A stretch of 64,000 nucleotides of DNA from Mytilinidion resinicola (GCF_010093595.1 NW_022985449.1:617410-681409); one strand, 5' to 3'; counted from the stretch's first letter, positions 1 through 11,310 are shown. The notes: generated from the sequence alone by a model not told the origin. Numbers and translations are program-made.

Positions 1-3000
1 CGATCCAGTCGCTGAACGGTATCTCCGGTTCGAGAATTCCGGGATATTCGACGGTCTTGCCCTTCCAGATGATAGGCAAGAATACGTTGCCCAGAGCCTT
101 ACACAGAGGGCACAGGAACTCTTTGACATCTGGTCTCTCGGGATGGTTGCGAGCAATCTGATTGACATGTCGCCGCTTTGTAGCGTCAGTGTATGCATCA
201 AAACAGTTGAAGTGCATGATATGGCCGCAGCCGGTTGTGACTGGGCCGCGTCTAGTATAAGCATGAGGAAACCCCTTCCCTAGCTCTTGTCGTTCTGTAA
301 TTATCACGTTCCCTTCTGAGGTCACCTTCTCTACCACCCGTCGGTTTTGACCGGCAACACCGAAAGGTCGAATCGAGTCAGCAGAACGATCGAGATTTGT
401 GGGAGTACTTGACACCTCCGTGACCCAGTCTTCATCCTTAGTGTCTGTTTGTCGGAGAATTGTGCTTTCAGCAATGTAAGCAAACGTGCCGTACAGCCGA
501 TGCTCGTTTGTCTCTTCCTGACAGAGAATGCAATTTCCGCCAGGAAATTTGACGACGGTCTTCTCCGAGACAGGCGCAAAGTCATCGTCTAAATCATCTG
601 AATCATCCGCACCCCAATCAATAGACTGGTTGGCTAAGAATTCCCCTTGCTGCGCTTTGAAAGCAGCCATGACTTTGTCCTTCCTCTCCTGCGCTTGTTT
701 CTTTTTCAGATCCTTTTCGACCACAGCATCAACAAAAGAGGCAGGCGATGCGGTATCCATCCGGTCTATAGGGATGTTAAGTGCAGTCGACGCGGATTGG
801 AACACTGTACGTTGATGTTGCTTGAGACGGTGAATGATGAGCTTGATCTTCGGCTCGCAGGCCGTGAACGCTTCGATACCTGTCAATGCATTCAAGACAG
901 ACAAAATTGTTGAATGGCCAGCAATTCCAACATTTGCGTGCTTTGTTAGAACATTAGCGACGAAGGATCCTGGAGCGGTATCGGACATCTCATCTTCGTG
1001 CACTTTGTCTTCTAAGATTGCCACCAATACTAATTGGAGGACGAATTGTAGGTACCCTTCAACTCTTGTAAGCGGGACCGTAGGCGTTGTAGCTTCGGCC
1101 TGGAGGCCATAACCGAGTAGGTAGTAGATGATCTGAGCAAATAGAGGCGTCTTGGTGAATGCTGCAAGATCCGTGAATACGCCTGATGGTATGTCCCTCA
1201 ATTTAGGCTCGAAGACAATATCCTCGGCCTGTTTGCCGGTCTTCTTGGCCATGTAGTTTTTGTATATCGTTTCTGCTTCTTCCCGCTGATTACGATTGTA
1301 CTGAGTGATGTATGGGTCAATCAGCGTAATGAACTCTTCCTTCAGCTCAAATGTTCCGGAGTCGGAAAGGCCCTCGGGAGGCTTGAATTTGGTCATGTCG
1401 GATAGCACCGTATTGAACTCGTTCATATCTTGAATCCTCTCGGAAATGCGAGCAGTAAGCTCTGAGAAGGACAGAGGCTTGAAGCAGAGAACGTGCGCAA
1501 TGTCGCGGCGCATGGCAATGACGTGAGGCTCTGGTTCATCCTCGATAGGAAGAAGGGGCAGCCTATCACTCAAGAGAATGATTAAGAGGTGAACAAAGTC
1601 CTCAACAACATCGATGATCTGAGAGTCTTCAATGCCAGGTGTGTTGGCGTAGTGGCCCTTCGCCCAATGCATCAAACCAAACCTGTCAACCATAGATGCA
1701 AGAAAAGTCGCTGGGTTACAGATGACCAAAGCAGTCTGCAAGAGGAATATGTCTCTCTGGTAAGAGACATCCCGCTGTCCAACATTCCTGTAAGTAGACA
1801 TTTGGTGGCGGAGGGTGATGCCATTTCTAACCCAAATGCCACCTCGCATTTGAGACAGCCAAGCGCAGACTCGGAGGGGAAAGTCGAACAGAGCGAGGAG
1901 ATACTCGTCCGGTTGGTGTTCGGGAATCAATGCATTAAGAGGTATGGGTGGCTCTCTCAATTCTTGGACTGAGAACAGCAACAATCCCCAGAGCTGATCC
2001 CGAGACATGCTCTTGCCTCGATCGATGAGCCAAGACAAAGTGTAATGCAGAGCATGGTGGAAGCTCATTGGCTCTTTAGCCACAACGAAATCGACGATCC
2101 TATCAACCGGGCTGGATGCGGTTGTTGGATCTGAATCAAATTCGAACGCCTCCAAACTTCTGAATCTAGTTTCCGCTCTGATTTCAGCCTGGTCGAACCG
2201 TTTGCGTTCCGCGCCAATAGAGTTGGTGATGGCTACTTTTGCTGTCCTCCGGATGGCACGACAGATATTAGCAGCGTCTTCGTCTCTCCGCAACGTAAAA
2301 GCTTCGGAGAACTGTCTGCATAGCTTGTTGATTTCTCTGGTTATAAGAGATGCGCTTATCCAAGCGTCGGTCTCATACTCGAGATGCTCACCTACAGCTC
2401 GAACATTGGGGCATATGCCTTGATGAAGTTTTACCAGATCCAAGAATTGCATCAAGTAGCGCTCCTCATCGCAAAGTCTCTCCTTGACGTGATCCGATCC
2501 AATAAGGTACTTCATATCTAGGAAGAAGTGATACATGCGTCGATTTGTCACCGCGCCCTGTTCAAAAGCCAAGGTAGCTTTTGGATTTACGTCCCACGGA
2601 TATCCTACTTGGCGGGTCGTGAGGAATGTATAGAGTATTGCCATGAGGTTCGTGAGGAAATTTCCTCGGTCGACGACCTCCGCAGTTATGGATGGTGTCG
2701 TGAGCATCTGAAGTGACAAATTGATAATGGAGTGGTCCGGCTCGCGATCTGCTATCAAGTAAAGCTGGGCCAGCGTCGTATACACACCAGCAAAGCGTAG
2801 ACCTAGGAGTCGCTTGAAATGAGGAATGGTGACAACAGTGCTGATGAAGACATCGCGCATGTCGATCCTAATCTTCTTCCACATCCTCAAATCGTACAGA
2901 ATCATGAAGTCTAGTCGAAGACGCTGCCAAAGATCCTCGTGTGGAGGCGTATCACTCTTCTTCCCATACCCTTCTGGCTTCTCTAACCAGTACTTTGGTG

Positions 3001-4612
3001 GTCTTGGAGGCCGCAGTGATCTTGGTCTCGCTCTCGGCGTCTTGGGGACCTCGATCGATGGCTCGGCCTGGGCAACGGCAAGGTGCGGGGCTATGTCCGT
3101 ATCAGAGTCTGCGGGTGTACGGTCTTGCTCTTGCCGTGGCGCTAACGGAGCTCTTGTGTGGGCAGGTAGAGTTGGTGGCGGCGGAGGTGGCGGCGGCGGT
3201 GGAGGGTATCCTGCAATGGTTGCCTCAGAGACTTCGAGCTCATCGTCGGGGCCGTCGGATGCATCCATATCAACGTCACCGTCCCCATCGTTGGCCAAAA
3301 GATCATCGAGATCCATATCCTCAGCGGCGTCGCCAGCGCTTGTCTCATCATATTCTTCGTATGTATCGTCATCAGACGAATCGTCATCTTCTCCTTGTCT
3401 CTGTTGGTCACGAGTAGCAGCTCGCCTCTGAGCAACAAAGTAACGGTTTATGAAGGTAATTTCTTCATCCCGTTCCTCGACTTCGTGATCGTCGATGCCA
3501 TCCCGCCCTATGTGCTGGTGGTGGGCCTCGCTTCCAATCCGCCATGGCTTTAGCATTTCCTCACACAGGGTACTACGGAGGACTTGGTGATCACTCCCAA
3601 CACTACATCCAGCAATATCGGAGATCCACTCTATGATCGTGCCACACATCTGCTCTCGGAAGGTGTCCCTAGCCGATCGGATAGTGACAGTGAGCTTGAT
3701 CTCCTCAATGATCTTGGCCATTCGTAGAAGCTCCTGGAGGTCCGTGCTATACACGATAACACTCCGACCGACATCACTAACCTCGTATGCCTTGGCAAGC
3801 CCGAAATTCTTCCGCTGCTTGCAAGCGCGAGAGATCTGATCGCGGATATCATAGACGGTATGCTTCTCGTCGTTCCAAAGCACCAATGCATATTCCTCGT
3901 TGGCATGAGTACGGTCCCCGCCGGCATACCATTTTGGCGTAAGGCGTGACTGCCGCTCGTCCTCCATGATGGACTGCTCCGTCTTAGGCAGCCTTAGCTG
4001 CTCCGGCGAACATGAAAAGACATCCATCAAGTAGTCCAGCGCCCTGGATATCGTGATTCTTATGTTTTCTAGTAGCTCTTCCGGAAGAGTGGAGCCTTCC
4101 TTTGCCTTCCCCGCAGCCTTAGATTGTGCCTCGAACGAGACAGAGTGAATATTGCAGTGGACAGGCCGGATCCAAGCCTCTTCGTCGCCGCAATCGCAGC
4201 ATCCTGAGTTCCCGGGCGATACGCTGACATACACGATGTGGCCTTCGTGGTCCGAGGCGTCAAAGCAACGCGCGCATAGTACGCACGTATCGTCAACAGT
4301 GCATGTCTTGCATCGGTACGTAGCCTCGCCACTCTTGAATATATGTCCGCATGGTTGTCCTCGTGCGGCTTCAGTGTATTCTGCACCCTCTACGGCTCCC
4401 TGTGCCTTCCTCAGACTCCATGGCTCTTCTGATTTCGGAGGGGGTCCTTGCGGGAAGAAGAGGCGAAGGTATTCGTCGCGGTCAAGGGCGAGTGACTGGA
4501 AAAGCAGTCTGATAAGCTCATGGCTAGCTTCATCGGTATAGCGGAAGTCAAAACGGGCTGGAAACTCGCGGAGGGCTCGACAGAGCCTTTGCTCTTGAGG
4601 AGAGACCAGCAT
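1..4612 (-). CDS. UBR1: E3 ubiquitin-protein ligase UBR1 (N-recognin), 3' end outside window
   Basis: Single open frame from the ATG at 4612 running off the left edge (about 1537 codons visible; fungal UBR1 proteins are about 2000 residues). UBR1 recognises destabilising N-terminal residues and, with an E2, ubiquitinates substrates for the proteasome (N-degron pathway). Seen: a UBR-box zinc domain at about residues 88-155 (CGHIFKSGEA, CKTC, CCDCGDEEAW, HCNIH); an acidic Asp/Glu-rich linker followed by a run of ten prolines near residue 470; the conserved central UBR1 core around residues 560-700; and near the left edge a CILC pair followed by a RING-H2-like cluster (CGHIMHFNC ... CPLC). The start is the first ATG of the frame and gives a plausible N-terminus before the UBR box. 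No intron is needed. The C-terminal autoinhibitory region is not in the window. Confidence 0.93.
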   Translation of the reverse strand, partial: MLVSPQEQRLCRALREFPARFDFRYTDEASHELIRLLFQSLALDRDEYLRLFFPQGPPPKSEEPWSLRKAQGAVEGAEYTEAARGQPCGHIFKSGEATYRCKTCTVDDTCVLCARCFDASDHEGHIVYVSVSPGNSGCCDCGDEEAWIRPVHCNIHSVSFEAQSKAAGKAKEGSTLPEELLENIRITISRALDYLMDVFSCSPEQLRLPKTEQSIMEDERQSRLTPKWYAGGDRTHANEEYALVLWNDEKHTVYDIRDQISRACKQRKNFGLAKAYEVSDVGRSVIVYSTDLQELLRMAKIIEEIKLTVTIRSARDTFREQMCGTIIEWISDIAGCSVGSDHQVLRSTLCEEMLKPWRIGSEAHHQHIGRDGIDDHEVEERDEEITFINRYFVAQRRAATRDQQRQGEDDDSSDDDTYEEYDETSAGDAAEDMDLDDLLANDGDGDVDMDASDGPDDELEVSEATIAGYPPPPPPPPPPPTLPAHTRAPLAPRQEQDRTPADSDTDIAPHLAVAQAEPSIEVPKTPRARPRSLRPPRPPKYWLEKPEGYGKKSDTPPHEDLWQRLRLDFMILYDLRMWKKIRIDMRDVFISTVVTIPHFKRLLGLRFAGVYTTLAQLYLIADREPDHSIINLSLQMLTTPSITAEVVDRGNFLTNLMAILYTFLTTRQVGYPWDVNPKATLAFEQGAVTNRRMYHFFLDMKYLIGSDHVKERLCDEERYLMQFLDLVKLHQGICPNVRAVGEHLEYETDAWISASLITREINKLCRQFSEAFTLRRDEDAANICRAIRRTAKVAITNSIGAERKRFDQAEIRAETRFRSLEAFEFDSDPTTASSPVDRIVDFVVAKEPMSFHHALHYTLSWLIDRGKSMSRDQLWGLLLFSVQELREPPIPLNALIPEHQPDEYLLALFDFPLRVCAWLSQMRGGIWVRNGITLRHQMSTYRNVGQRDVSYQRDIFLLQTALVICNPATFLASMVDRFGLMHWAKGHYANTPGIEDSQIIDVVEDFVHLLIILLSDRLPLLPIEDEPEPHVIAMRRDIAHVLCFKPLSFSELTARISERIQDMNEFNTVLSDMTKFKPPEGLSDSGTFELKEEFITLIDPYITQYNRNQREEAETIYKNYMAKKTGKQAEDIVFEPKLRDIPSGVFTDLAAFTKTPLFAQIIYYLLGYGLQAEATTPTVPLTRVEGYLQFVLQLVLVAILEDKVHEDEMSDTAPGSFVANVLTKHANVGIAGHSTILSVLNALTGIEAFTACEPKIKLIIHRLKQHQRTVFQSASTALNIPIDRMDTASPASFVDAVVEKDLKKKQAQERKDKVMAAFKAQQGEFLANQSIDWGADDSDDLDDDFAPVSEKTVVKFPGGNCILCQEETNEHRLYGTFAYIAESTILRQTDTKDEDWVTEVSSTPTNLDRSADSIRPFGVAGQNRRVVEKVTSEGNVIITERQELGKGFPHAYTRRGPVTTGCGHIMHFNCFDAYTDATKRRHVNQIARNHPERPDVKEFLCPLCKALGNVFLPIIWKGKTVEYPGILEPEIPFSDWI

Positions 4613-5303
4613 AGCGGGTGCTAGAGCGGAGGGTGTTGAGGGAAGGTGGGGGTGGTCCGAGAGATGTTGTAGGTACCGCGCGCCTGCGATTTGTATTTAG
4701 TGGTGCCTATAAACTTTGTTTTAGCTCATCGCTGCATTCACTACAAGTTGCGCGAATGAAGCTGTGACAGCGACTGGCGTGTGGTGTTGTTGAAAGAAGA
4801 GGCGCGATGAGACGAGGCGTCATAAGCTCGGAGGTCTCTGCAGATTGGCCGCATATGGAACAACAAAACGCCGCACCTACAATTGTGATTATACTACCAT
4901 ACTTTAGACAGAGACAGTGATGGACTGTGTGACTTAAGAGCTGTTTTTCTACGTTAGGGCTGTTTCTTTGTGGCGTGCTTGCTCACACGGCAACGGGCAT
5001 TGCATCATGTTCAAACGACGGAAAGAGCATGGCCTCTCCTACATCAATCAAAGCAAGCTGTGTGTGAGAGTAAGTGAAAGGTAATGGGAGCGTGCATGTC
5101 GGGTTCAGTGCAAGTTCATTCCGCGAGTCCGCAAAGCTCGGTTTAGGTTGAGCAATCGTTGAAGCCCTAGTGTATACACCAATATACAACAATGCCAGCT
5201 GCGAACCATCCTCCGCTCCCTGTGAAAATCCACCCATTGGCACTACTATGTCCTTTTCAATACCGCAAGGGTATGATGCCGTCCAGTGTCGGCGGTGGCA
5301 TTC
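4613..5303. other. Intergenic: UBR1 5' side and QCR9 3' side
   Basis: About 690 bases upstream of UBR1 and downstream of QCR9. Short open frames here have no recognisable domains and no codon signal, and I see no RNA gene. It presumably holds the UBR1 promoter and the QCR9 3' UTR (inference from gene orientation). Confidence 0.5.
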
Positions 5304-5726
5304 TTACTCCTCCTCCTCGGCAGCCTCCATGTACTTTTGCTTGATGTCCTTCCATTGGCGCTATACCATTCATCAGTCTCAACATTTCGTGACAGGACCT
5401 GGGCACTGCTTACTCCTCTGTTCAAGGCATCCCACACCTTGGTGGAACCGGTGTCGAACCCACTGTTGCCCGGTTAGCAACCCGTCTGCCCGAAAAGCTC
5501 TCGGTAATTACCTACATCTCAATGACGAACGCTGAGAAGAACACCGCCCCTAGCATCGCCGTGTTCCTGCGGAAGAACGCACTGCGGAGAGGGTTAGCCC
5601 TTGGTCTCCCTGTAGCATTGGCAGACCCGGGAGACGTGCTTGTAGAGGCCGGATGATATCTATCGCGCGGCAGTCAGCTTCGAGAAACTAAATAGCCCAT
5701 CCGATGAATGCACTTACGCCTGCCAT
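5304..5726 (-). CDS. QCR9: Cytochrome bc1 complex (complex III) subunit 9, five exons
   Basis: Spliced from exons 5718-5726, 5640-5659, 5516-5581, 5414-5462 and 5304-5360 into a 66-residue protein, the usual size for Qcr9. It is a small single-pass inner mitochondrial membrane subunit needed for assembly of ubiquinol-cytochrome c reductase. Seen: N-terminus MAGISSGLYN, then FFRRN before the membrane segment (about residues 14-33), the family motif W-K-D-I-K near the end, and an acidic tail of four Glu. Exon 1 codes only MAG. Intron 2 (5582-5639) only keeps frame and the family motif LYNAFFRRN if it starts with GC (GCACGT) rather than GT, so I call it a GC-AG intron; it has a clear GCTAAC branch site. 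The other three introns are GT-AG. The gene is divergent from PYM. Confidence 0.88.
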
Positions 5727-6484
5727 TTCAAAGGAGATCTGGGGAGAGCGGAGTGGTGGGGTGGCTGGAATTGCTGTCGGCGTGAGGTGAGGTTGTGGTG
5801 TTGCCGCAAGCAATGGATCGACTTCGAAACGCAAACGCTCGGGGCTGCTTGGCGCGGGCTTCTTCGAGGTCCCGATCAGTTGCAGGCTGCGGAACAAAGT
5901 TTTCGAGCAGCATGCAGGGTACACGCTCTTTATATGCTTGTGTTCACTTGCATAGCACTTGCTGTGGCTCTCTGCTACACTATTGGAAATCGTAGAACCT
6001 GAGCGGCCGGATTCTTCATCTTGGCCAGCCGTATTAGATGGAAAATGTAGAGGCATATGTTGGGGGGCAGTCGCGATATAAAGCAGTGCCTGCATCTGTT
6101 TTGTTTTCATCTACTTAGTTCATGAAGGAACTATTGTATATAGCCCGAAGGAGGGGGCCAAGGTCGTACCTAGTGCAAAGCTCTCAGCCTCGCACAAAGT
6201 CAACCCCCCCCACACCCTCTCTTCGATGCACTCCCGCATTCCCAGCTTTGGCGCGTAGGCTCGACTAGGAGTGCAAAGGCCTAACTAGCTGCCTCACAAT
6301 CACCGCGCCTTGCGACGTCAAGGCCCCCTCCAGTGTCGCCTGCTGGCCACGACCAGACTTATGCTCGCCGAAGCAAACCATCACGACCTGCTCTTACGCT
6401 CGCGAGGCCGGCGCTGTCTCCGATTGCTCTCCATACCATTCGATCTCTCATCCTACACTGTCTCCGCAGATCCCACCACCAGCC
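5727..6484. promoter_or_regulatory. Divergent promoter region of QCR9 and PYM
   Basis: 758 bases between two divergent start codons. The part nearest PYM (about 6200-6484) is pyrimidine-rich on the + strand, as is common in fungal promoters and 5' UTRs. No long conserved frame is supported and no specific transcription-factor site is claimed. Confidence 0.45.
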
Positions 6485-7108
6485 ATGCCCACCGTCCCAA
6501 CCACTCTATCCTCCTCTAAATCCGGCATTACGACCTCCGAGACAGGCGAGCGCCATATCCCTTCCAGCACTCGCCCCGACGGCTCTGTGCGCAAGGAAAT
6601 TCGCGTACGTCCAGGCTACCGCCCGCCGGAAGACGTCGAGGTCTACAAGAACCGCACTGCTGAAGCATGGAAGACTCGCGGTAGCGAAGGCGTGCCCGGA
6701 GCAGAGCCACTTGTGAAGAAGGCCGCTCCGGTATCTGGCACGGTGAACAAGAATGCGAAGCGGAGGGAAGCGCGCAAGCGCGCTGCCGCAGATGGGATTG
6801 CCGGAGAGGGGAGCACAGATGGCGACGCGGCAAAGCCAGCAGACGGCAAAGGCGTCCAAGTGGAAGAACTGGAACCCCCAAAGGAGGTCGATCTCGAAGT
6901 AGAGAAGGAGAAGGAGGCGAGAAAGCTGATGAAAAAGCTTCGGCAAGCTCGTGAGCTAAAGGATAAGAAGGAGAAGGGGGATACCCTCCTCCCAGAGCAA
7001 TTCGAAAAAGTTATCAAGATCAACGAGCTCATCAGGCTGCTAGACAATCTAGGGTTTGATGGCGAGGGAGTCCGGAAAGATGGACATGAGAGCAACCCAG
7101 ATAGATGA
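6485..7108 (+). CDS. PYM1: Partner of Y14 and Mago (PYM/WIBG), exon-junction-complex disassembly factor
   Basis: Intronless, 207 residues. PYM binds the Mago-Y14 heterodimer of the exon junction complex and helps strip it from mRNA during translation. Seen: the Mago-binding region at about residues 20-55, with GERHIPSSTRPDG, RKEIRVRPGY and PPEDVEVY in order; then a Lys/Arg/Glu-rich predicted helical region (about 90-165); and a conserved C-terminal helix around EQFEKVIKINELIRLLDNLGF, which in the family contacts the ribosome. The length fits fungal homologues. The start is the first ATG before the conserved N-terminus. It is convergent with the flotillin gene. Confidence 0.9.
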   Translation: MPTVPTTLSSSKSGITTSETGERHIPSSTRPDGSVRKEIRVRPGYRPPEDVEVYKNRTAEAWKTRGSEGVPGAEPLVKKAAPVSGTVNKNAKRREARKRAAADGIAGEGSTDGDAAKPADGKGVQVEELEPPKEVDLEVEKEKEARKLMKKLRQARELKDKKEKGDTLLPEQFEKVIKINELIRLLDNLGFDGEGVRKDGHESNPDR

Positions 7109-7766
7109 GACATGACGAGAACCAGAGTATGAAGACGAAAACCAGCTCTCGATGCGCCTTTCGATCACTCGCGGAATCTCCAAGGGAGCACCCACGACTC
7201 GGCCCTGAAAGTGATCGTGTGGCATGGTGGACTAGCAAGCTGCTATCGGTACTTCACGGAGACGCATAGATTCCAAACTTCCATTCTCGAATATACAGAA
7301 AAGGCTCGACTATACAGAGAAAGCAGGCTTCGCAGCCGAAAAGGTTACCAGGACTCGAAGATGTTCGTTAGCTCACGTTTCACTATCGTCACAGCGTCGT
7401 GTAGTTCAAGCGCCTCAATTTCAACGTGTTCGCCAACATGCTGCCTGCTTCTAGACAAGCTCGTTGAAACCTGTCTTCTAGCCCGTCTTCATGGTGCTCA
7501 CTGACTTCAAATATTTGCAGCGTCGTGTGCCGCATGGAAATAGACTAATGAATCATATGGGCAGTATGCTACTTGTTTCTTGTTTTTTTGGAATTGTTAC
7601 ATACCCGAACTACTTTCTTATGTCCATCCGTGCACCCCAGGCACACCAAAAAGAAAGGATTGTAATGCCACGATTTACGCCGGTCCTTCGCCACATTCTT
7701 TGCCACCCCTCGAAACTCCATTCAAAGTAGTCGTATACAAATGAACAAAGGAAATCATTCTTCTCT
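7109..7766. other. Convergent intergenic region, PYM / flotillin
   Basis: 658 bases between two converging 3' ends. It probably contains both 3' UTRs. Only short, unconvincing frames; no repeat or RNA gene seen. Confidence 0.5.
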
Positions 7767-9339
7767 CTACTTGGCCCCATTGACACCATTCGGACCCTGC
7801 TTCACGATCTGCTGTTGCTCTTGGGGCATCTGTGCCAGCCACGAAGGTGGCTGAATGCCAGTCTGGTCATTTATCGTGCTCAGGAGTGGTGGTAAGCTCT
7901 GGAAGAGGTTCCTGATGGGTGCTGTGGGATCTGCCGCAGAACCTTCTCCTTGGGCTCCAGTGTTCCAAACGTTGATCTTAGGTGCCAGACCACGGATAGC
8001 ATTGGCGTTGGCGTTCGCCAGCTTCTCGTACGTATCGTTTTGCAGCATGAGATACTGCATAAGACCTTGAGGACCCCCGAGGACATTGCTCATATCTCCA
8101 TAGGCTTTCGCCATAGCAGACAGACCTTGGGCTTCACGCTGTCTGGACAAGAGAGCCGCCTCGGCATCCCGCTCGTGGCGGAAGTAGTCAGCTTCAGCAG
8201 CCCGCTTTGCGACAACATATGCAGCTTCGGCTTCACGCTCGCGGGCCTGAAAATTTGCCTCTGCGTCCTTCAAGCGTCGGTATGCCGCAGCTTCGGCGTC
8301 GGCCTGTTCTGCAAACTTCTGACCCTCGGCCTGCTGTTGCTGGGCGTATAGCCTTGCGTCCGCCTTTTGCTGTTCAGACTCCTTCGCGATCTTGGCAGCT
8401 GTGACGGTAGTTGCTCGGAGACGCTCCAGTTCCATGGCCGCGCGCTTCTTCTCGACGTCCGTGTTAAGCTCCGTATCACGCTGCTCGGCGGCGCGCTTAG
8501 CTTCAATACGCGCAAGGTTAAGCTCTTTCTCGATCTTGATCTCCTTGTCGGTGAGTTTAGCGTCTGCCAGTGCCTTTTCACCCTTGCGCTCGGTTTCAAG
8601 GACTGCAGTTGCCGCATGGATTTTTGCGACCTCCTGCTTTGTCTTGCCTTGCTTCTCTGCCTCGCCAACTTCACCACGCATGCGTGCGTCGGCAACATCA
8701 ACCTTCGCCTGGTTCAGGGCTCCTTCGTGGGCTTTCCGAGACAGTGAGGTGAAGTACTCGGATCCAGGTGTGTCCTGTAGCTCTTTGACGTTTGCGTTGT
8801 AGATTCGAAGTCCGAATTGGTCGAGCTCGGATTGGACTCCCTGGATGACCTTGCCCTTGAACACCTGGCGCTCGCGAAAGAGCTCCTCCATCGTCATCGT
8901 TGAGACGATCGAGCGAGTCTCGCCCTCGATGACGCCTTTGACGATGTCCTGTACATGATTGCGGCCAGCGGCGACGGCGCCTTTTCCTGCAGCGATCGGT
9001 GCGCTTCCATCGGACTCGCCGGTAAGAAGCACGGCATACTTCTGTAGAGACTCGGACGCATCGTCGGGTCCGATAGTAAAGGTCGCAGGTAGGGAAAACT
9101 TGAGCTTCTCGACAGTCATAGCCTGGAGAGTGATGTTGAAGTCGAACGGCGTGAGGGAGATTTTGGACACTCGTTGGAAGGGTTTAACCCATGCCTGCAG
9201 CACGTTAAATGTATTGCAAACATGGCAAGAGCAGAGCAACACTGACCTTCTTCTTGATCAAGACTTTGTCGATACCTGCGCCAGTGACGACGAGGTACTC
9301 GTTCGCCTCAGCGACATGATACCATGGGATGAGCGCCAT
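7767..9339 (-). CDS. Flotillin-like SPFH/Band 7 membrane scaffold protein
   Basis: Exons 9247-9339 and 7767-9194 (intron 9195-9246, 52 bp GT-AG) give 506 residues, typical for fungal flotillin. Flotillins form scaffolds at plasma-membrane microdomains. Seen: N-terminus MALIPWYHVAEANEYLVVTG, a typical flotillin start with a membrane-associating segment; the SPFH/PHB core to about residue 190 (FKGKVIQGVQSELDQFGL region); a long Ala/Glu-rich coiled coil (about 200-400) with many AEAxA repeats; and a conserved C-terminal region with GGPQGLMQYLMLQND. The first exon is essential because the ATG of exon 2's frame lies inside the intron. The upstream region is shared with the divergent gene at 10231. 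Confidence 0.92.
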
Positions 9340-10230
9340 ATTAGGCAAGTAATTTACGATACTCCTGAGAGAAGACTATGTGGAGGGCTCCCAGAAACAA
9401 ACACTCTTAGCAAAAGAGTGAATGGGTCAAAAGATGTTATGAAGTGTAAATGTGTGGATGAGTACGCGCCATTGTGGCTTTATATACCTGCAGCCGGCGA
9501 GAACCCATGGTTTGGTCATACAAGTCTCCCGGTTCCTACCATGTGAATTAGGCACACTCCCAAACTCTAGAGCTCAAGGCGAATCATCAATGGAACCCTT
9601 GAGATCGTGGTTCGACTGGCTTGGAAGGCGCTCGGGCCGCTGTGGCGCTAAGCAACCGGGGGAATCAGCCTCGTTGCAGGGCTGCGCCTCCAGCTTGCAC
9701 ACCACAATACGAAGTACCTCCATGCGCTGCTTCCAGCGATTGCTGAGAACGTGAGACTGCGACAGCAGACCATTTCACAGACAACGGCCTCGTTCTGTCA
9801 TCCAGCTGCTCAAAACGCTGACCGCCAGCCTCATTCTGATATTTGCCCAGGTGCCCGTCAGGATATTTTAGGGTGCCTAGATTGGAACCTTGGGGACAGC
9901 TTGAGCTGGCCCCAATTTTTAGGCCACATGAGCAGACCCCAAGGCGGCCAAGCCCGCACGATATAACGGACACGAGCAGGACGCGCTCATCGTACCGCCC
10001 TTGCCCGCATCATTTTATCATTCACGTGTCCTAGAGCCACATCGGCCATCATCCAAGGCAGACAGTGGCGGAATCTCACCCAGGCTCTCACATCAAGCAC
10101 TCACCGGAGTCACATTTCTAGTCCCTACAGAGGATCCTAACTAGACAGTCAGGTGGACGCTGCTCGGCACAACTATCCGACTGAATCCTTCTATCCATAC
10201 TTCCCAAAGCTCTGCCTCCCAAGACTTACA
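9340..10230. promoter_or_regulatory. Divergent intergenic region, flotillin / conserved protein
   Basis: 891 bases between divergent starts at 9339 and 10231. The open frames found here do not resemble known proteins and end at random. Presumed to contain both promoters; no specific element identified. Confidence 0.4.
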
Positions 10231-10997
10231 ATGTCGAAAGAAGGCGCTCTTCCATCCTACGAGGAGAGTACCAATGCCCACCTCCAAGCCCAGTACTATA
10301 CGAGCAGCACCTCCGATGGCCAGCGTATCCGCGACAGAGTCCGCGCAGTCCGAGAAGAGCAGATCGCGAGTGTGATCAATGAACACGTCTATCCCTTGAT
10401 CTCACAACAGGCTATGTACGGCATTGGGAGCATCACCATCGCGCTCATGCCCTCAGATGTTGTGCTCGCGCAAGAAGAAAGAGTCAAGTCAGGTACAGAC
10501 CTTCTTTGACTTAGACTGCTATCCCTCAAGAGTTCTAAGTGCCACTAACACCATGAGATACAGAATTTGATTTCGAGATCTCAGAGGAGTCTCGGGTGGA
10601 GATTATCGGCTTCCCGGAGCAGCTGCAGCAAATCCAACTTGATGGCCACATGAACCGTCTTGACTTCTGGAAGCAGCAGGGTGTAGTAGAAGAGCTGGAG
10701 CGAGCATTGAATGAAAATTTGGATGCATCATCGCAGTCTTCGATCACTGCGAGGAATCTCCAGCCACCATTGCCACAAAGGCCAACCACGAAAGGCTTTT
10801 TTGGCCGGAAGTCGAGTTCTGCAACGCCTGAGACGGCAGGACCTGGGAACAAGTCAGGCCTGCTTCAAAGAGAAAAGAACACATCAAAGTTGACTGCTAG
10901 GTTGGAAGATATCTGCTTACGGACTGTCTCCTCGTTTGGGCTGTACGAGACTACCACACGACAAAGTATCATAATCAAATTCAGTGCCGGATGTTAA
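10231..10997 (+). CDS. Conserved ascomycete protein of unknown function
   Basis: Exons 10231-10492 and 10564-10997 (71-bp GT-AG intron) give 231 residues. I recognise the overall pattern as one shared by small uncharacterised ascomycete proteins but cannot name a function. Seen: an N-terminal LPSYEES motif, resembling the PPxY/PSYEE peptides found in trafficking adaptors; an Arg/Glu-rich helix (about 30-50); a region with LDFWKQQGVVEELERAL; a Pro-rich stretch followed by GFFGRK; and a C-terminus LEDICLRTVSSFGLYET that looks conserved. No signal peptide or membrane segment. The start at MSKEG is the first ATG; the frame is open further upstream but without an ATG. Confidence 0.75.
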
Positions 10998-11310
10998 TAG
11001 GGATTGGTTTGGGAATGTCGTATCGGTCACTTCAGGACTGTTGTCTTTCAAGAACAGCTACAGGTATTCGGAGTACCGCATGTGGGCTTCCAATCTGCGT
11101 ACACCCTGCTGACACTATTTGAGGTAGCCTCGCAAGTTTACTACTTGTCTAAAATGCCAAGTTTCTCTCTTATTTGGAATGCTTAAATTACTATGAAGCT
11201 CCTCACAGAGCGGTAAACAAGTGTCCAGAATTCCATGACGAGGCATTGTACTTTGTATGTACATACCTAGTTATGCTTTCATCTAGTCCCTGTCAGCGCT
11301 ACTCGAATCC
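10998..11310. other. Intergenic
   Basis: 313 bases between the conserved protein gene and the Tc1/mariner element. Nothing recognisable; presumably the 3' UTR of the upstream gene. Confidence 0.4.

Noticed and set aside
2826..3431. Long + strand frames opposite UBR1
   Set aside because: Low-complexity mirror of the acidic and polyproline region of UBR1; UBR1 motifs on the minus strand are decisive.
5441..5461. tRNA T-arm-like GGTTCGACACC on the minus strand
   Set aside because: It is coding sequence of QCR9 exon 4 (GFDTGST); no cloverleaf around it.
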